Part shown: positions 34,782 through 46,878 of the stretch, one piece after another
Layout: the number at the start of each line of letters is the position of its first letter
How positions within the stretch are numbered: the stretch's first letter is position 1
DNA from: Adineta ricciae
Lineage: Eukaryota > Rotifera > Eurotatoria > Adinetida > Adinetidae
Assembly: GCA_905250025.1 (NCBI GenBank)
Contig: CAJNOJ010000138.1
Location: 1 to 64,000 of the forward strand
Length of the DNA: 64,000 bases
Reading direction: 5' to 3'
Made by a program: the position numbers and the translations under genes
The notes under the pieces: model-generated
Seen by the model: the letters and a program-made list of their open reading frames with translations, nothing else
The model's database searches: none
What the model was told of the DNA's origin: nothing

Positions 34782-36387
34782 CTACCATGGTGCACATGGA
34801 GCTTCTTCATCACGGCAGTATTGCCAATACGATTCCAATCGACCGGTAGCCGGTTCCATCAAAGCTGTATATACAGTTAACTACAAATAACAATGAAGTT
34901 CAAAGTACAACTTCAATGAAAAGATTCGCTTACTTTATTGAGCATTGGTCTTGATGAAAACACGTTGAACAACGATTGAAATGTCACCTCATTTTTGCCT
35001 TTGGCTTCCATACATTTGATACATGGTGTGACACGATCATCGAAGAAAGGTGGTTTCTTCCAATTATCATAATTAGTTTCAATTAAAAACCAACGATTAT
35101 CTTTGCCTAATGGCTTAACATCATCTGATCCATTTCGTGAACGCGTTATGATAACACCCTGGAAAATAAAAACACGTCATATGATTCTAGTTTTGGAAGC
35201 AATGTACTATCTTACTTGTCCAGATTTTGGCCCAGCAAGAATATAATAACACGGCGCAGTGAGTTTTACTTCTGTCAAATATTTAACTGCTTGGTCGTAA
35301 CTCTCTGCTTTGGTTAACATGTCACGCATGGCAAATGTAACAAATGATTGGTTACGATTGATATTAAAAATCCATTCAATTAGACCGATATAGCCACCTT
35401 TGAGGCCATAACGTTCATTCATTGAAATACTGAAGACACCGGGACGAATGCCTGTGATAACACCGATGTAACTAGATATAGACAGAGAAAATGTTCATAA
35501 GTGATGATCAAACGAGTGCATTTACCCAGCAAAGCTGGTGGTTTTGAAAAGAACTTGACCGTTTTGAATGAAATTCACTTGTGTAATCAATGGACGTAAC
35601 TTTTCGGACAATGTCCAAGTGTTGTTTAACATATCCCAACTAGAATGAACATGTTTTCTTTTTAATGAAATTAGAGCTTTTCGAAATTTACCCTAATAGA
35701 AGTCCAAAATCAAGATTTCGCCCGTGAAGTATATTTCCATTCTGATCCTGCGCCACGATTGATGTGCATAACGTGAAAATTTCATAAAAAATATTATACA
35801 AGACAATTTCACCTACAAAATTTGATAAAAGAAACTCTTTTCTTCATTATATACGAACTTTTCTTACCCAGTGGTACACCCGTTGCTTGACTAATGCCTT
35901 TCATTTCATCACCATATGGTGCTGGCAATGTATCGGCCATAGCAGGCTAGAAAACAAACAATAAGCAAACGGAAGATGATCATGAATATCGAAGTTTACC
36001 AATTTAGTATCAACGAGACTGACTAAAAACTGTAGTTCAGGTGAAATTGATAGAACGAATTTCTTGATATAATCAACCAAATCAATGATCTAAATAAAAT
36101 TAAAGAGTAGAAGATGAGAAACGAATAATATGATTTAACGTACTGCTGGTTTGTAAACTGTGGCGACTTCTTTCCATCGCTCCGTAGGAGGTAAATCTAG
36201 ATTGACCACATGTGTTGGGACAACACGATCTGGTTTCGGTGGCCATTGATCACTCAAACATTGTTCACCGAGCTAAAGAAAGAGATTTTAGTATTGAGTT
36301 TGATCTTTCATCGATACGAATACATACAATTCCTTGAATGGAAAACACAACAAGAAAAAACGCGAAGATAGTTCGACAAATTTCCAT
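34782..36387 (-). CDS. ASAH1: Acid ceramidase (N-acylsphingosine amidohydrolase)
   Basis: Lysosomal Ntn hydrolase that splits ceramide into sphingosine and fatty acid. The ATG at 36387 opens a signal peptide ([20 protein letters not shown]). The N-terminal part gives [19 protein letters not shown], a pro-type segment. The self-cleavage point and nucleophile are seen as [19 protein letters not shown], where Cys becomes the N-terminus of the beta subunit. Then come [65 protein letters not shown] and the tail [20 protein letters not shown]. The catalytic-site residues of the family (Cys, the Arg and Asp after it, the Asn in ETNYD) appear intact. About eight short introns. The order and length match vertebrate ASAH1 throughout. 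Confidence 0.95.
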
Positions 36388-36511
36388 CTAGAAAGAAATG
36401 AAACACTTTGTTCGCATTATGTACGTCGACATACATAGATAAGAGAAGATAAGATATGAAGACAAAGGAAGATTCTCATCACAGATGAACAAAAAAAGAA
36501 GTGTTTGTTTT

Positions 36512-38024
36512 TCAAGATAAAACATTTAATCGAGGAATATTCGTTGTCGCTGATAAAGCTTCATTATCGTTTGTTTCTAATAATCCGCTCGTTTTTTCAA
36601 TCTGTTTGTATTCTTCGATCAATTGATTCAAGTTTTCGCGTGCTTGATCGAAGTCATTCAATTCAATATGATCAGTATAATGATGAACATGCGCCTTTCG
36701 ACGATAGAGTGTCGTGAAACGCTCTTTCAATTCAATGAATGTTTCCTTTATACAGGTATTATTTGCTAATGTTAATAATGAATACGGTAAGCCGTTCGGT
36801 GGTACAGTGCACAAACCAACTTTCCATCCATCTTCATTCCATTTGACAAATTTCATATGTTTCAATTTTAACATATCAATGTTACGACGAATATCAGACA
36901 TCTGTATGGTTTTACTGCGTAGAATCATTCCGCAAGCAATGTAGACACCGTCAGTTTGTGGTCGAACACGAAGTGTTTGATAATGTGGAGACAAGGCATC
37001 ACGAAAGATTTGATTTGTATTCCGAGGAATGGAAGAATTGGCGGCTGATGTTTTAAATGGTGCTGGTACTTGTGAACTGATTAAATAATGCATTCGAGGA
37101 TATGGAACAAGATTCATGGGTATTTCACTCAAATCAACATTCAGTGGACCATCAAAACGTGATGACGAGGTTAAATTTAGAATCAAATTAGCAACTATCG
37201 TATTCATCGAATCAAACGGATGTCGACCGTCGTCTTTCGGTTTCGACGAGCTATCACAACGTGAAACAATGTCGATTAAGGAATCATTATCAACAGGTAT
37301 CACGCAATCAGCATGTTCAGTTAATTCACGTGTAGCAAGAACTGAATTGTATGGCGATGTGATGACATCATCATCTTTCGATGGATAAACTGGCGTAACA
37401 ATACGACATACTTTCGGATACATTTCATCCAGTAAACCCAAAATAAATGTTCCAAGGCCACTACCTGTTCCTCCGCCCTAGAACGACAAGACATGGTTAA
37501 AAGTTTTATTTTCTCTCATGCAGAAAACAGTTAAGTTAGTAGCTTTACATACACTCACCCTGTTCTCAGCTCACCATAGAATGTATAAGCATGAAACTTT
37601 GTAGCGAATCACATTGCTCTGCTTGTCGACGAATTTCTTCACTTAAGACGTTTCGATATTTTCCACCGTAGAATCGATTTCCCACTGCCCAATTATTTCC
37701 AGCACCACTCACATCGCGGATAAATTGTTCGCCTTCAAACAGATCTCGTAACGGACTAGCCAATATTGAGCGAAGTACACCTTCCTCCATATCAACGAGA
37801 ACAGCTCGTGCTTTCAACGTATGGATAGGAGACGGATACGCCAGCGGGGTATTCTTTGAGGAATCGATATTACGAAAGAAAGCATTCATTGACGCATCGT
37901 AGATACATTTCTTTGCATTCGTTGGTGACATCAGTGAAGCATGTTCGCGTAGAGCTAAATCCCAAAATCGACAACCAATTTGCGAACCGCATTGGCCAAC
38001 TTGTACGACAATATTTTGTGCCAT
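36512..38024 (-). CDS. TUBE1: Epsilon-tubulin
   Basis: Centriole/basal-body tubulin needed for triplet microtubule stability. Two exons, 38024-37575 and 37477-36512, with a 97-nt intron placed exactly before the GTP-binding signature GGGTGSGLGTF. 471 aa (human 475). It starts MAQNIVVQVGQCGSQIGCRF, like human MTQSVVVQVGQCGNQIG. Later matches are DMEEGVLRSIL, DVSGAGNNWAVG, DDVITSPYNSVLATRELTEH, FDSMNTIVANLILNLTSSSR and ALANNTCIKETFIELKERF. The frame extends 24 codons upstream without similarity, so the inner ATG is used. A ciliated animal is implied. Confidence 0.96.
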
Positions 38025-38318
38025 GTTGAGATATAAATTTACACGTATATACAAGTGCAGATTATTCTTTTTATTCTGGAATACAAAAGAACACATTATG
38101 AGTTGAGCTTGTTTGTATAGATATACAAAATCTAGATAGATACACCATTTTTATATCTTGGTTTTCACTCTAACTAAAACAAGCACTGGGTTTCACTTTA
38201 TCATTGAACAAAATAGCACAAGCAAGTCAAGAAAGAAGGAGAGAACAATACATTGTATCGTTGATTTTGTTTCTCGATGCAAGAGAAAAGGAGCGAATAT
38301 GTACATTAATACGTGTCC
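38025..38318. other. Short intergenic between TUBE1 and ABHD18
   Basis: 294 bp with nothing recognised. It must contain the TUBE1 promoter and the ABHD18 3' UTR. Confidence 0.5.
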
Positions 38319-39630
38319 TTATGTATTATTTGTCGTTGGATTGATAGTTACACGAGGAATAATCGGGTTTTTCTTGAGTTTTACATCAGGTTGTTGTCGT
38401 TGTAGCATTTCTGCAGTCGCATGATGGAACACAGATTGATTGAATAAAAATGCACTGATGTGTCCATACGGAATATACCGTACGTGACAGCCAGGCCATA
38501 GATCATTCATATCAGGTATACCATGGCGTAATACGTATCCATCATGTGTACCAACGATAAACATGGCATTGGGCATATTTGATTCTGGAGGACGTGCATA
38601 CTTTTCTAAAGATGTAAATTCATCCATCACTAAACGCATCATATCTTTAACAGGATCAATTGGAATTAGATTTGATCTTGATGATTTTTCTCCATCGCGT
38701 AAGTATTCGTAGAAGGTTTGATAGGCTTTGTTTTCATAGAACTGCTTTTTTAGAAGAGGCCATGGAATAGTGCGTGATAGTACACCCTCACAAAAGGCTG
38801 TTGAGCTCGTTGACCAGGAAGCACACGATAGCAGAGACAATGGACCAGGCCAACTGCAAAATTCGTCAAGAGAGACATAGAGAGAGAAATTGTTTCAATA
38901 GAGAAAGCTGGTGATTCGAACTTACGTAGTGAAAGCTAGAGAAGCCATATGTCCACCAAGTGAGAATCCATGTAAAATAGCTGGTGTTAATTTCATCTTT
39001 TGACACCAGTGTAATAGAAGCATTGTTTCTAACATAAGTGCACCACCCATAACTAACAGATCTGTGACATAGAAAAGTGATGAACGAACTTGATGCTTTG
39101 GTTTCCTCAGTCCATAAAAAGGATTTTCGAGAATAATTGAACCAATACCATACTGTTTTATCAATGGGTTCGCTGTCAGAACGCGTCGTCGCGTATAACC
39201 TTGATCGCCTGTTCCAGGATAGCAAATACCGATTGGAATCGAATCAATACCCAATCGGTGGTTATGTGGTAAGACGAGTTGAAAATGTGCTGTAGCCACT
39301 TCCGGTGGGACCTATTGGAAAGAGAAAACGCATTCGTTCGTATAACAAAAGAAAAAGATTCGCTCTTACCAGATGCGGAAAATGAACCGCGAGTGGTGAA
39401 GGGAATTTTGCGTCGAGAATAAGTCGGTTGCCTTTTGTCTCTTGTTTAACGATTTGAATTGTATTTTCTTGTACACTTTCTGCTGGGACAAGTTTCATGC
39501 ATTCGCTTCGTATCGCGACTCGTTGGCGTCGATTGGCGCAAAGTTCTTGTAAATGTAACGGATTTCCCCAACCACGTATGAATGATTGAGTTGTAATCAC
39601 TCGACGAAAAAGTGAATCGAAACTGGTCAT
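38319..39630 (-). CDS. ABHD18: Alpha/beta-hydrolase ABHD18
   Basis: Member of the ABHD18 (C4orf29) family of serine hydrolases. Three main exons read from the ATG at 39630 (MTSFDSLFRRVITTQSF); the frame upstream starts only at TTG. Matches include YPGTGDQGYTRRR (the oxyanion side), IILENPFYGLRKPKHQ, SSLFYVTDLLVMGGALMLE, the nucleophile elbow HGFSLGGHMASLA, CASWSTSSTAFCEGVLSR, the acid loop IVGTHDGYVLRHG and the catalytic His in PYGHISAFLF. It lacks the long Ser-rich insert that vertebrate ABHD18 carries between the nucleophile and acid, so it is shorter. The substrate is not assigned from sequence. It sits 192 nt downstream of prohibitin on the same strand. Confidence 0.93.
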
Positions 39631-39822
39631 TTTAGACAATTCCTTATTTTAATCACCATCTAGAGAAAACAAGAACTTGATCGAATTAAACGGCCTATTT
39701 TTTTTCGTATATCAAGAGGAAAAGCAAAGTTGTTGTCTACAAATAGTTATCAAAATATGGTTTTCATCTCGGTTTCTTTCCTATCAATCTCATTGAAATG
39801 AGAAAGACAAAGAGAGAATATG

Positions 39823-41075
39823 TTATTGACCAGTGGAGATATTCAATAACATCTGTGGACCACGAGGTAGATAAACAATATTTCGTGATCTAGCTAATTG
39901 ATTAGCAATATCTTCGGCTGCTTCGATACGTCGAAGTTCAATCAAACCTAGATGAAAATCAATCGTAAGAGAAATTGATGGACGAGAGAATCAAACACAA
40001 ACCTTCACCGGCTTCTCCTAATGCTTTACCGATCAGATCAGCAGCACGAGCGTCACCTTCAGCAGCGATAACATTGGCCTGACGACTTTGTTCAGCCTGT
40101 ACACGTTTGCATAATTCCAACGATATGATCAATTATATTTAATGGGAATTTACCTTTTCGACAAGAAATCGTTGTTTTTCTGCATCCTGTTGGGCTACTT
40201 GTTTTAATTCAACAGCGCTGGTGAACTCAGGACCAAAACTCAAATGTGTCTAGTGGAAAACAGAATGATTTTCGAAAAAACGTCTCTTTCAAACTAATTT
40301 ACAATTGAAATATCATCAAGTAATAAACCGAATTGCTGCGCACGTTCAGTCAGTAGTTCGCTGACCCGCTGTGAGATAAGTGTACGTTGAGTAATCAATT
40401 CAATGGCATCGAATTGAGCCTAAAATGTTCAGGAATGTATTGCACAACTGTATGAAAGGGAAGTTTCAATACGTACGACAACGGATTTTAATACTTCATT
40501 CGTGATCGATGGTAGTACGCGTTCTTCATAGTCTAAACCCAAGTTTGTGAAAATTTTTGGCAAAAATTCAGCTTTCGGTCGATAGAGAATACGTAAAGTA
40601 ATGTTAATTGTTTGTAAATCTATAATTATGAACTTATAGAAAAATATACTCTTCATTAATGATACTTACGTACCTTTTGTGCCTGTGATAGAAGGTATAG
40701 AACGCGGACGTGTTCGAATATCGAAAATAATGGGTCGATGAAGCCATGGAATCATGAAATGAGTTCCTTCTCCAATCACATCGGGTTTAATACCTTGGAA
40801 ACGATCAAAAATAACTGCTCGATGACCACCATCGACTGCAAACAGATTCAGCAATTGATTTCTACAATACACGCTCGTTTTTTTCATACGTTACCATTAT
40901 AGAGCATGGCATTCACAACGCCACCGGCAACTGCCAAGCCTATACCAAGTCTTCCTAATTAAAAGAAAAGAATTTCACTGTGCAACGAACAAAGCACTTT
41001 CGAATTGAGACATTGTTTTTGATCAGATCTGTTCTTCGTCTTACCAATACTATTGAAAATTCGAGATGATGCCAT
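39823..41075 (-). CDS. PHB1: Prohibitin-1
   Basis: Inner mitochondrial membrane scaffold protein that forms ring complexes with prohibitin-2, which is not in this window. The ATG at 41075 gives [11 protein letters not shown], then [17 protein letters not shown] (membrane anchor) and [18 protein letters not shown]. The SPFH/PHB domain continues [51 protein letters not shown] and [14 protein letters not shown]. The coiled coil ([20 protein letters not shown]) ends in [19 protein letters not shown] and the tail LLNISTGQ. Similarity is to PHB1 rather than PHB2 (PHB1-type [12 protein letters not shown] start). At least six introns, most under 100 nt. Confidence 0.96.
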
Positions 41076-41661
41076 TAGGTGTTTTACTCTACAAGAAATA
41101 CGTAAAAGATCTTAATCATCTGTCTGTTTCTCATCGAAAAATATTCAACTTTTCTGTTTGTCTTTCAAGGCCTCTCTTTTTTATTAGCAAGTAGTGTTTT
41201 TTTTCAAAAGAAGAAGAAGAAGAAGGAACATCACACGTAGAGAAACATAAAGAAGTCATATCTCCGTCGATCCGAGAATGCATCATGGTTTGATCTACCT
41301 ATCCACTACGGTAACAAACTGATGCAATATGTACACAGACAAAAAGACATACACTGATATACGTAAGGAATAGAAATAGATTAATCCAATAACAAAAGAG
41401 AGAAGGAAGGAAGGAAAAGTGCAACATAGCAGTTCGATATCAAATTATAATATCAATTGTCTGCATAGTGGCCAAAAAAAGAGAAAACATGAAAGTTAAA
41501 CGAAGAAACTTGGAAAAGAGGAAAAACATGCACACTAAGGATCGACCGAAATCCCAACCTGAACATCAAGTTACACATAAACATCCGCACCGTTTGATAC
41601 CTTGTACACACACATACATACATGTGAGAAACAAGAAAGAAAAAAAGGAATAAATGTAAAT
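41076..41661. other. Intergenic between PHB1 and LARP1
   Basis: 586 bp, AT-rich, with an (AAG)n run at 41207-41226. No gene seen; the basic plus-strand frame at 41468-41653 is low complexity. Confidence 0.5.
41207..41226. repeat. (AAG)n microsatellite
   Basis: About six AAG units in the PHB1 upstream flank. Confidence 0.8.
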
Positions 41662-44600
41662 TTAACACCGTTCAGAAGTGGTCCGTCGATTTTGTTGTCT
41701 TGGTGGAACGCGATTACGAGATGGAAAATGTTCACCGCTAGTCTTTAATGAATTAGGCATTGTTGATGTATCACTGTTATTTCCTATTGCGGCTTCTTTG
41801 GCTGCTGCAGCTGCAACTGCTTCTGGTGCTGGAACAGTCTAGATGGAAAAGAGTTTGAATAGAAAAATGTAGATGTAATTGGTTTCTTTTACTATTATTC
41901 CTGATTTTGTCGAATAGAATTGTTGTGGAAATGAAGCACCATCGACACGAAAATCTTCAAGACGTTTGAATTTCTTCAAAATTTCCTCAAGTTTTGGATT
42001 AATCTTTGGTTTTCGTCGTGAATATTTCAAAAATGCCCAAAATTTCTCCATACCATATAGTTGTCCTAAACAAGAAAGTGAAACAAAGATCTTTTCGATC
42101 GAATGACTTACCAGCATCGTGATCACGAAGTGTTTCATTTTCAAAATCTTCCAATACTTCTTGACGAAAATGTTTTTCAAGACCATAGGTATAGAATCGG
42201 AATAAACATTCAAGCCCATATCTACAAATACATATTATTCTCATGAAAATCCAATAAAAAAGTCATAAAGATGCACCCTTACCTGTGACCTGTTTTACTA
42301 TCGTCAACAGCATATTGTCTGAATTCATTGTACATCCGACGATTGAAGTTTTCACGTAGGAAAAATGACCAAAAACGATAGAGAGTATTCATTTCCATAG
42401 ATTGGCCAGGTCCAAGTTTCGTTCTTTCTAAACAAATACATTTGCAAGCAAAGTGAGATAGATCGAACTTCAAATGTTCTTTTTTGCTACCGTCGAGACA
42501 TTGTTGTTTGTATTTTAGATAGACTTGTTGGGTAAAACCATTCTGTTGTAACAGTGAATGAGATGGATGTTGAAATTGGGGAATTTCCACCGGTGTTGAA
42601 CCATAATAATCATACAGATTCGAATTGCTGCCATATGGATTGCCATACCAATAACGATTCTCATTGTATGATGATGAGTATTGATCATAGAAGTCTTGCT
42701 GGCGACTTCTAAACATCAGAGACAATGTATAGAACTCTTTGTATGATTAGAGAAATAAAGATACGTACGATGCACTAGTTGTAGTATTACTTCGTTGTTT
42801 GCCTGTAGGCGCTGTGGCGGTAGTGGTGGTTGTTGTTGTTGATGCTGCTGCTGCTGTTGAAGTTGATGTCGTCGCTGTAGTTGGATGACCACGTGAGTCG
42901 AACACCCAGCCAACTGAACTTTCTACTGGTGGATTTTCACTATGACGAGTTTTACGTTTCAAACCCGGCGTCTAGAACAAATCATTTTATCGATTAATAC
43001 CTATGATTTCGAAGTATACTTACATCCGGTTTGACGACATGTGTATCTTTGGTAACGGGATAAAATCGAGCGACATTTTTTGCACGAGAATGAGGCGTTC
43101 GCGGTTCTTCTGGATATTCATTCAACGCTTGCGATTGTTGTTTTTTTTCATTTGCAGTCTTCGTTATGGGTTTTGATTTTATAGTTGGTACGACACCGGC
43201 ATCAGTATTGGCAGGTAATGAGTGTGAAGTAAAATCATCTGTTAATGACTCCAATAGATTCTGTTGATGTTGATGTTGATTTGTTGTTGGAGGATGCTTC
43301 GGTCGGAAAAATGGTTCGACTTGTGGCGGTGCACGGTTATTCGAACGACTAATAGTGATCGCTGGACTACGCAGTAGTTTTTCATTGCTTGTCGTTGATT
43401 GATTATTTTCTAGAAAACGAGAGCTTTCAAATGAACGCGATCGCAACATGCAATTACCTTTATCATCTTGCGCTCGAGAGTTTTGATTATTCTCAGTGTC
43501 ATCATCATCATCACCGCTAATCTTTCTTCCGCTAACCGATTGAGATTGATTCGATGCTTTACGTAGAACATCCATTTCTTCTTGACTGATTAGTTTCACT
43601 GTTTTCTCGTTCTAGGAAAAAATTATCTTTGGAAACAAGAACAAGAATGATTGAATACAAACTGTTGTTGCTGACGATGGTCGATCATGCCATAATTCTT
43701 CTTCGTACCATCTTAGACCATCATCAATGATTTTCGCTATTTCAGCTGTCATTCGTGCTCGCGGTGTGTATTCACCAGTGCGATCATGATTCTTATGATG
43801 TTGTTTACGGTTTGATGGTGGTGTTGGTGTAATAATAAGAATTTTATCGATATCGTCATCATCCAACTCAAAATCGGATTCGTCTTTGTCGCTAAAAAGA
43901 CAAATTTATGATATATAGAATTAAGGCAGCGAATGGGGATTACATACGATTCATCGTGTAAATCAAGTGTTAATGATGTTGTACGACGTCGATTTTGACG
44001 ATTTTGTGGAAAGAATGATGGCGGAAGATAAGATGATAGTGTATTATTCGTACTACTATTTGTCTGTGTACTGGGTAGTTCTTCGTCGAATTTAAAGTCC
44101 AATTCTTCACGATTATCCGACTGAGCATTTTGTTGTTTTGCTTGATGTTGTTGTTGTTGCTGCAGTTGCTGCTGCTGTGGCTGTTGTTGTTCGGAAGTTG
44201 TTTGAGATTGTTGTTGCTGATGCTGTTCTTTTTTCTCCTAGATGACAGAATGTTCTCAATATTATTTCCGTCTATCGAGAATTCTTTTGAATCAAACTTT
44301 TTTCTTAGCTGGTTTCTTTCGTTTCGTCGGCACATGACTCCAGTCAACTTCATTCGTTGTTGATCTTCCTTTCTCTAATAGATGCGATTCATCATCTAAT
44401 CCATTCAAAATTTTACTGTCTAAATTTGGATAATAAACGCAAAGTTTATTTAAATACGAAACTTCCTGACGTATCGTCTTACTTTCATTCTCATTCTTCC
44501 ACATTTTACCCGGTTGAAAGTCAGGTACATCTGGGTTCAGCGCTGTCAAATGATTACTAACATCCATAATAAGAGGCCATCGCAATGGTTCGGTTCGACA

Positions 44601-46033
44601 ACGTGCCATACACTTATCATTCAATTCAATAATAAGACTGTCTTTTACCGCCTAATGAGAAGAAAGAAGATATTCTAATAAACTAAAAAAACCAAGACCT
44701 AGTCCAACGTACATCAGCTATCAAGTTAATGTCATCGCATAACGTTTGAACTCGATTGAAGCTTGCAATCAATGATAAAGGTACATAGCCATCTTTAGAC
44801 ATTTGTTGTCGAAGAAAGATATCTGCTTCGAGATTTTCAGTACTGAAATAATACTCGCTAAAAATAGAAGAGAAAGTAGTTATCTTTTTAAATGTTTATC
44901 GACAATTTCAATCAGATAATTTACACTTGACGACGAAGAAGTTCTTTCAATTGTTGTTCAGTATAAGCAGGTACTAGTGGAGTTGTGTATTCATCTATAT
45001 TAACATCAATGTCGGTTAAAGGTATATCAGTAGCTGGGGGCGGTGTTGTAGATTGATAATAGTAAGCACCTTCTATATATGGGAGTACGAAAGAACAATC
45101 GTCAACCACTACAGCTTCATCATCGAAGATAAACTTATGCACATCACGTTTAATAGCTGCTTCATGAGAATTATCAGCACTTGTTATATCTAAACCAAAT
45201 GGAAATGACAAGTTACCAACTCGTGTCAACGAGAAGGATAATTTTACCTTCGACTTCGGCATTAGGGTCGACCCCGAGTGGTCCTTCGAGTTTCTTCTTA
45301 CGTTTATTTTGTTTATCAGAACGCCATGAAACTTCAGTACCACTTTCTGGTCCGTAATCTAAAGAAATTTGTTCAAGTTCGGTAAGAAGTGATACTGGAG
45401 AATATCGACATACAGTAATATGAGTAATAATCTTGATATGCATCGTACGTTTGTTGATAGGCAGCGGCGGCCGCTGCTGATGCAGCAGCAGCTGCAGCGC
45501 GATTTTTTCGACTTTTTTTTGGTGCAGCTCCATCAAGACTCCGTGCACGATTTCGACTACCTCCACGTCCTGCACGTGAACTTCGATTTCCATGACTTCC
45601 TTTTGATGTTGCTGCTTTTGTTGCTGTTGCTGGACGATTAGCACCGTTTTGAGCATCAGTGTTAGTTGAGTTTTCACCCTCACCATTAGTTTCTTGTTGT
45701 TCTAATGGAAGTGGCACCCATTTTTGTTTACCCTTCTTTTTTCGTGTTCGAGGTGTATTCGGTTGAGATGTTCCGTTTTCATTCGACACAGTCTGTTCAT
45801 TTGTTGACACCGTTTGTTCTACAGTTGCTTCAGCGAGACTGGGCCAGTCTTTTGGCTATGCGAAGAGAACACGTTGTATCATATCGTTTACGGAGAATCA
45901 AACTGTTCTCACTTACTGGTAAAAGAGCAGTTTCTGGTGGTGTGTCTGTAGAGGTTTTGTTAGAATTTGTCGTTGAGGATTGTTGCCAGGCTGAACAGCT
46001 GGTTGTAGTTGATGTTGCTGTTTCGTTTGGCAT
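41662..46033 (-). CDS. LARP1: La-related protein 1
   Basis: Cytoplasmic RNA-binding repressor of 5'TOP mRNAs, downstream of TOR. The ATG at 46033 starts [15 protein letters not shown] low-complexity N-terminal region holds [17 protein letters not shown] (a LARP1 hallmark) and an alanine run (near 45475). The La motif reads [38 protein letters not shown] and [17 protein letters not shown] Gln-rich stretch (44150-44240) follows, then long Ser/Asn/Pro-rich linkers. The C-terminal DM15 repeats, which bind cap-adjacent TOP sequence, are complete: [40 protein letters not shown], and [16 protein letters not shown]. It ends in TTSERC. About 12 small introns, one before each DM15 unit. Confidence 0.95.
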
Positions 46034-46878
46034 TACGCCTCGAATTATAGTTTTATTCTAAGAACAAAAAGAGGAGAGCTAGATCACCTGAACAATGTTG
46101 AAGAAAAAAAAAGGAGAAAGACTTCATTTTGAAAGTTTTCTTTTCTGTCTAAACAGGAAATGACGCTAGAGAATTACGAAATTCCATCGCTTTTACGCAA
46201 TTCCAAGGGATAAAACGGATCGTCGTCATATATTGGCAGAGAAATTGTACACAACTAGAGACACGTGAGATTAACTTCTTTAGTTTTTTTTCATTTTGTT
46301 TATTTACTATATGCGTAGGCATTTACATCAGGTGCGCATTTTATCTCGATTTAGATAAACTATGGATCATGATAGATGCTTTTGATTGGACGAATCTTTT
46401 CACTGTTTGAACCAAAGAAAACGAATATCAATGAGAGAATGTAGGCCTCACCGAGAAATACGCATTTCGTAATGATAAGAAAATTATGAAAGTCGAAACT
46501 TCACAAGATTAGGAAAATAAAGAAGAACAAAAGCACTTTTCATTTGACAATGATGTCGCTGTCGTCGAAAGCATGGTATATAGATTGATTAAATGAGCAG
46601 TTGTTCTTCATCTTCGTCAGTTTTTCCAATACCGTCTAAATTCACAGAATAGAACATCTATGATTCATTTGAAAGGCTTGCTGTTTGCAAGTGAACTTGT
46701 GTGTTGTTAGTCGAAGTAAAGAAAATTCAGCAACGATTGCATTTATTACGCTGAATCGACACTTGAGAAAGAACTGTTTGAGTAATGCAGTTGAGGGTGA
46801 AATCTTTCGATAGTATTTCTTTATTTAACTTCTTTTTATTGACTAAAGTATCTTACAAAATAGTTCAAATTGTTCTCG
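46034..46878. other. Intergenic between LARP1 and the GPCR
   Basis: 845 bp, AT-rich. Probably the LARP1 promoter and the GPCR 3' UTR. No gene seen. Confidence 0.5.

Noticed and set aside
43970..45686. Several Gln/Asn- or Leu-rich frames on both strands in LARP1
   Set aside because: Shadows of trinucleotide-rich LARP1 coding sequence in other frames.
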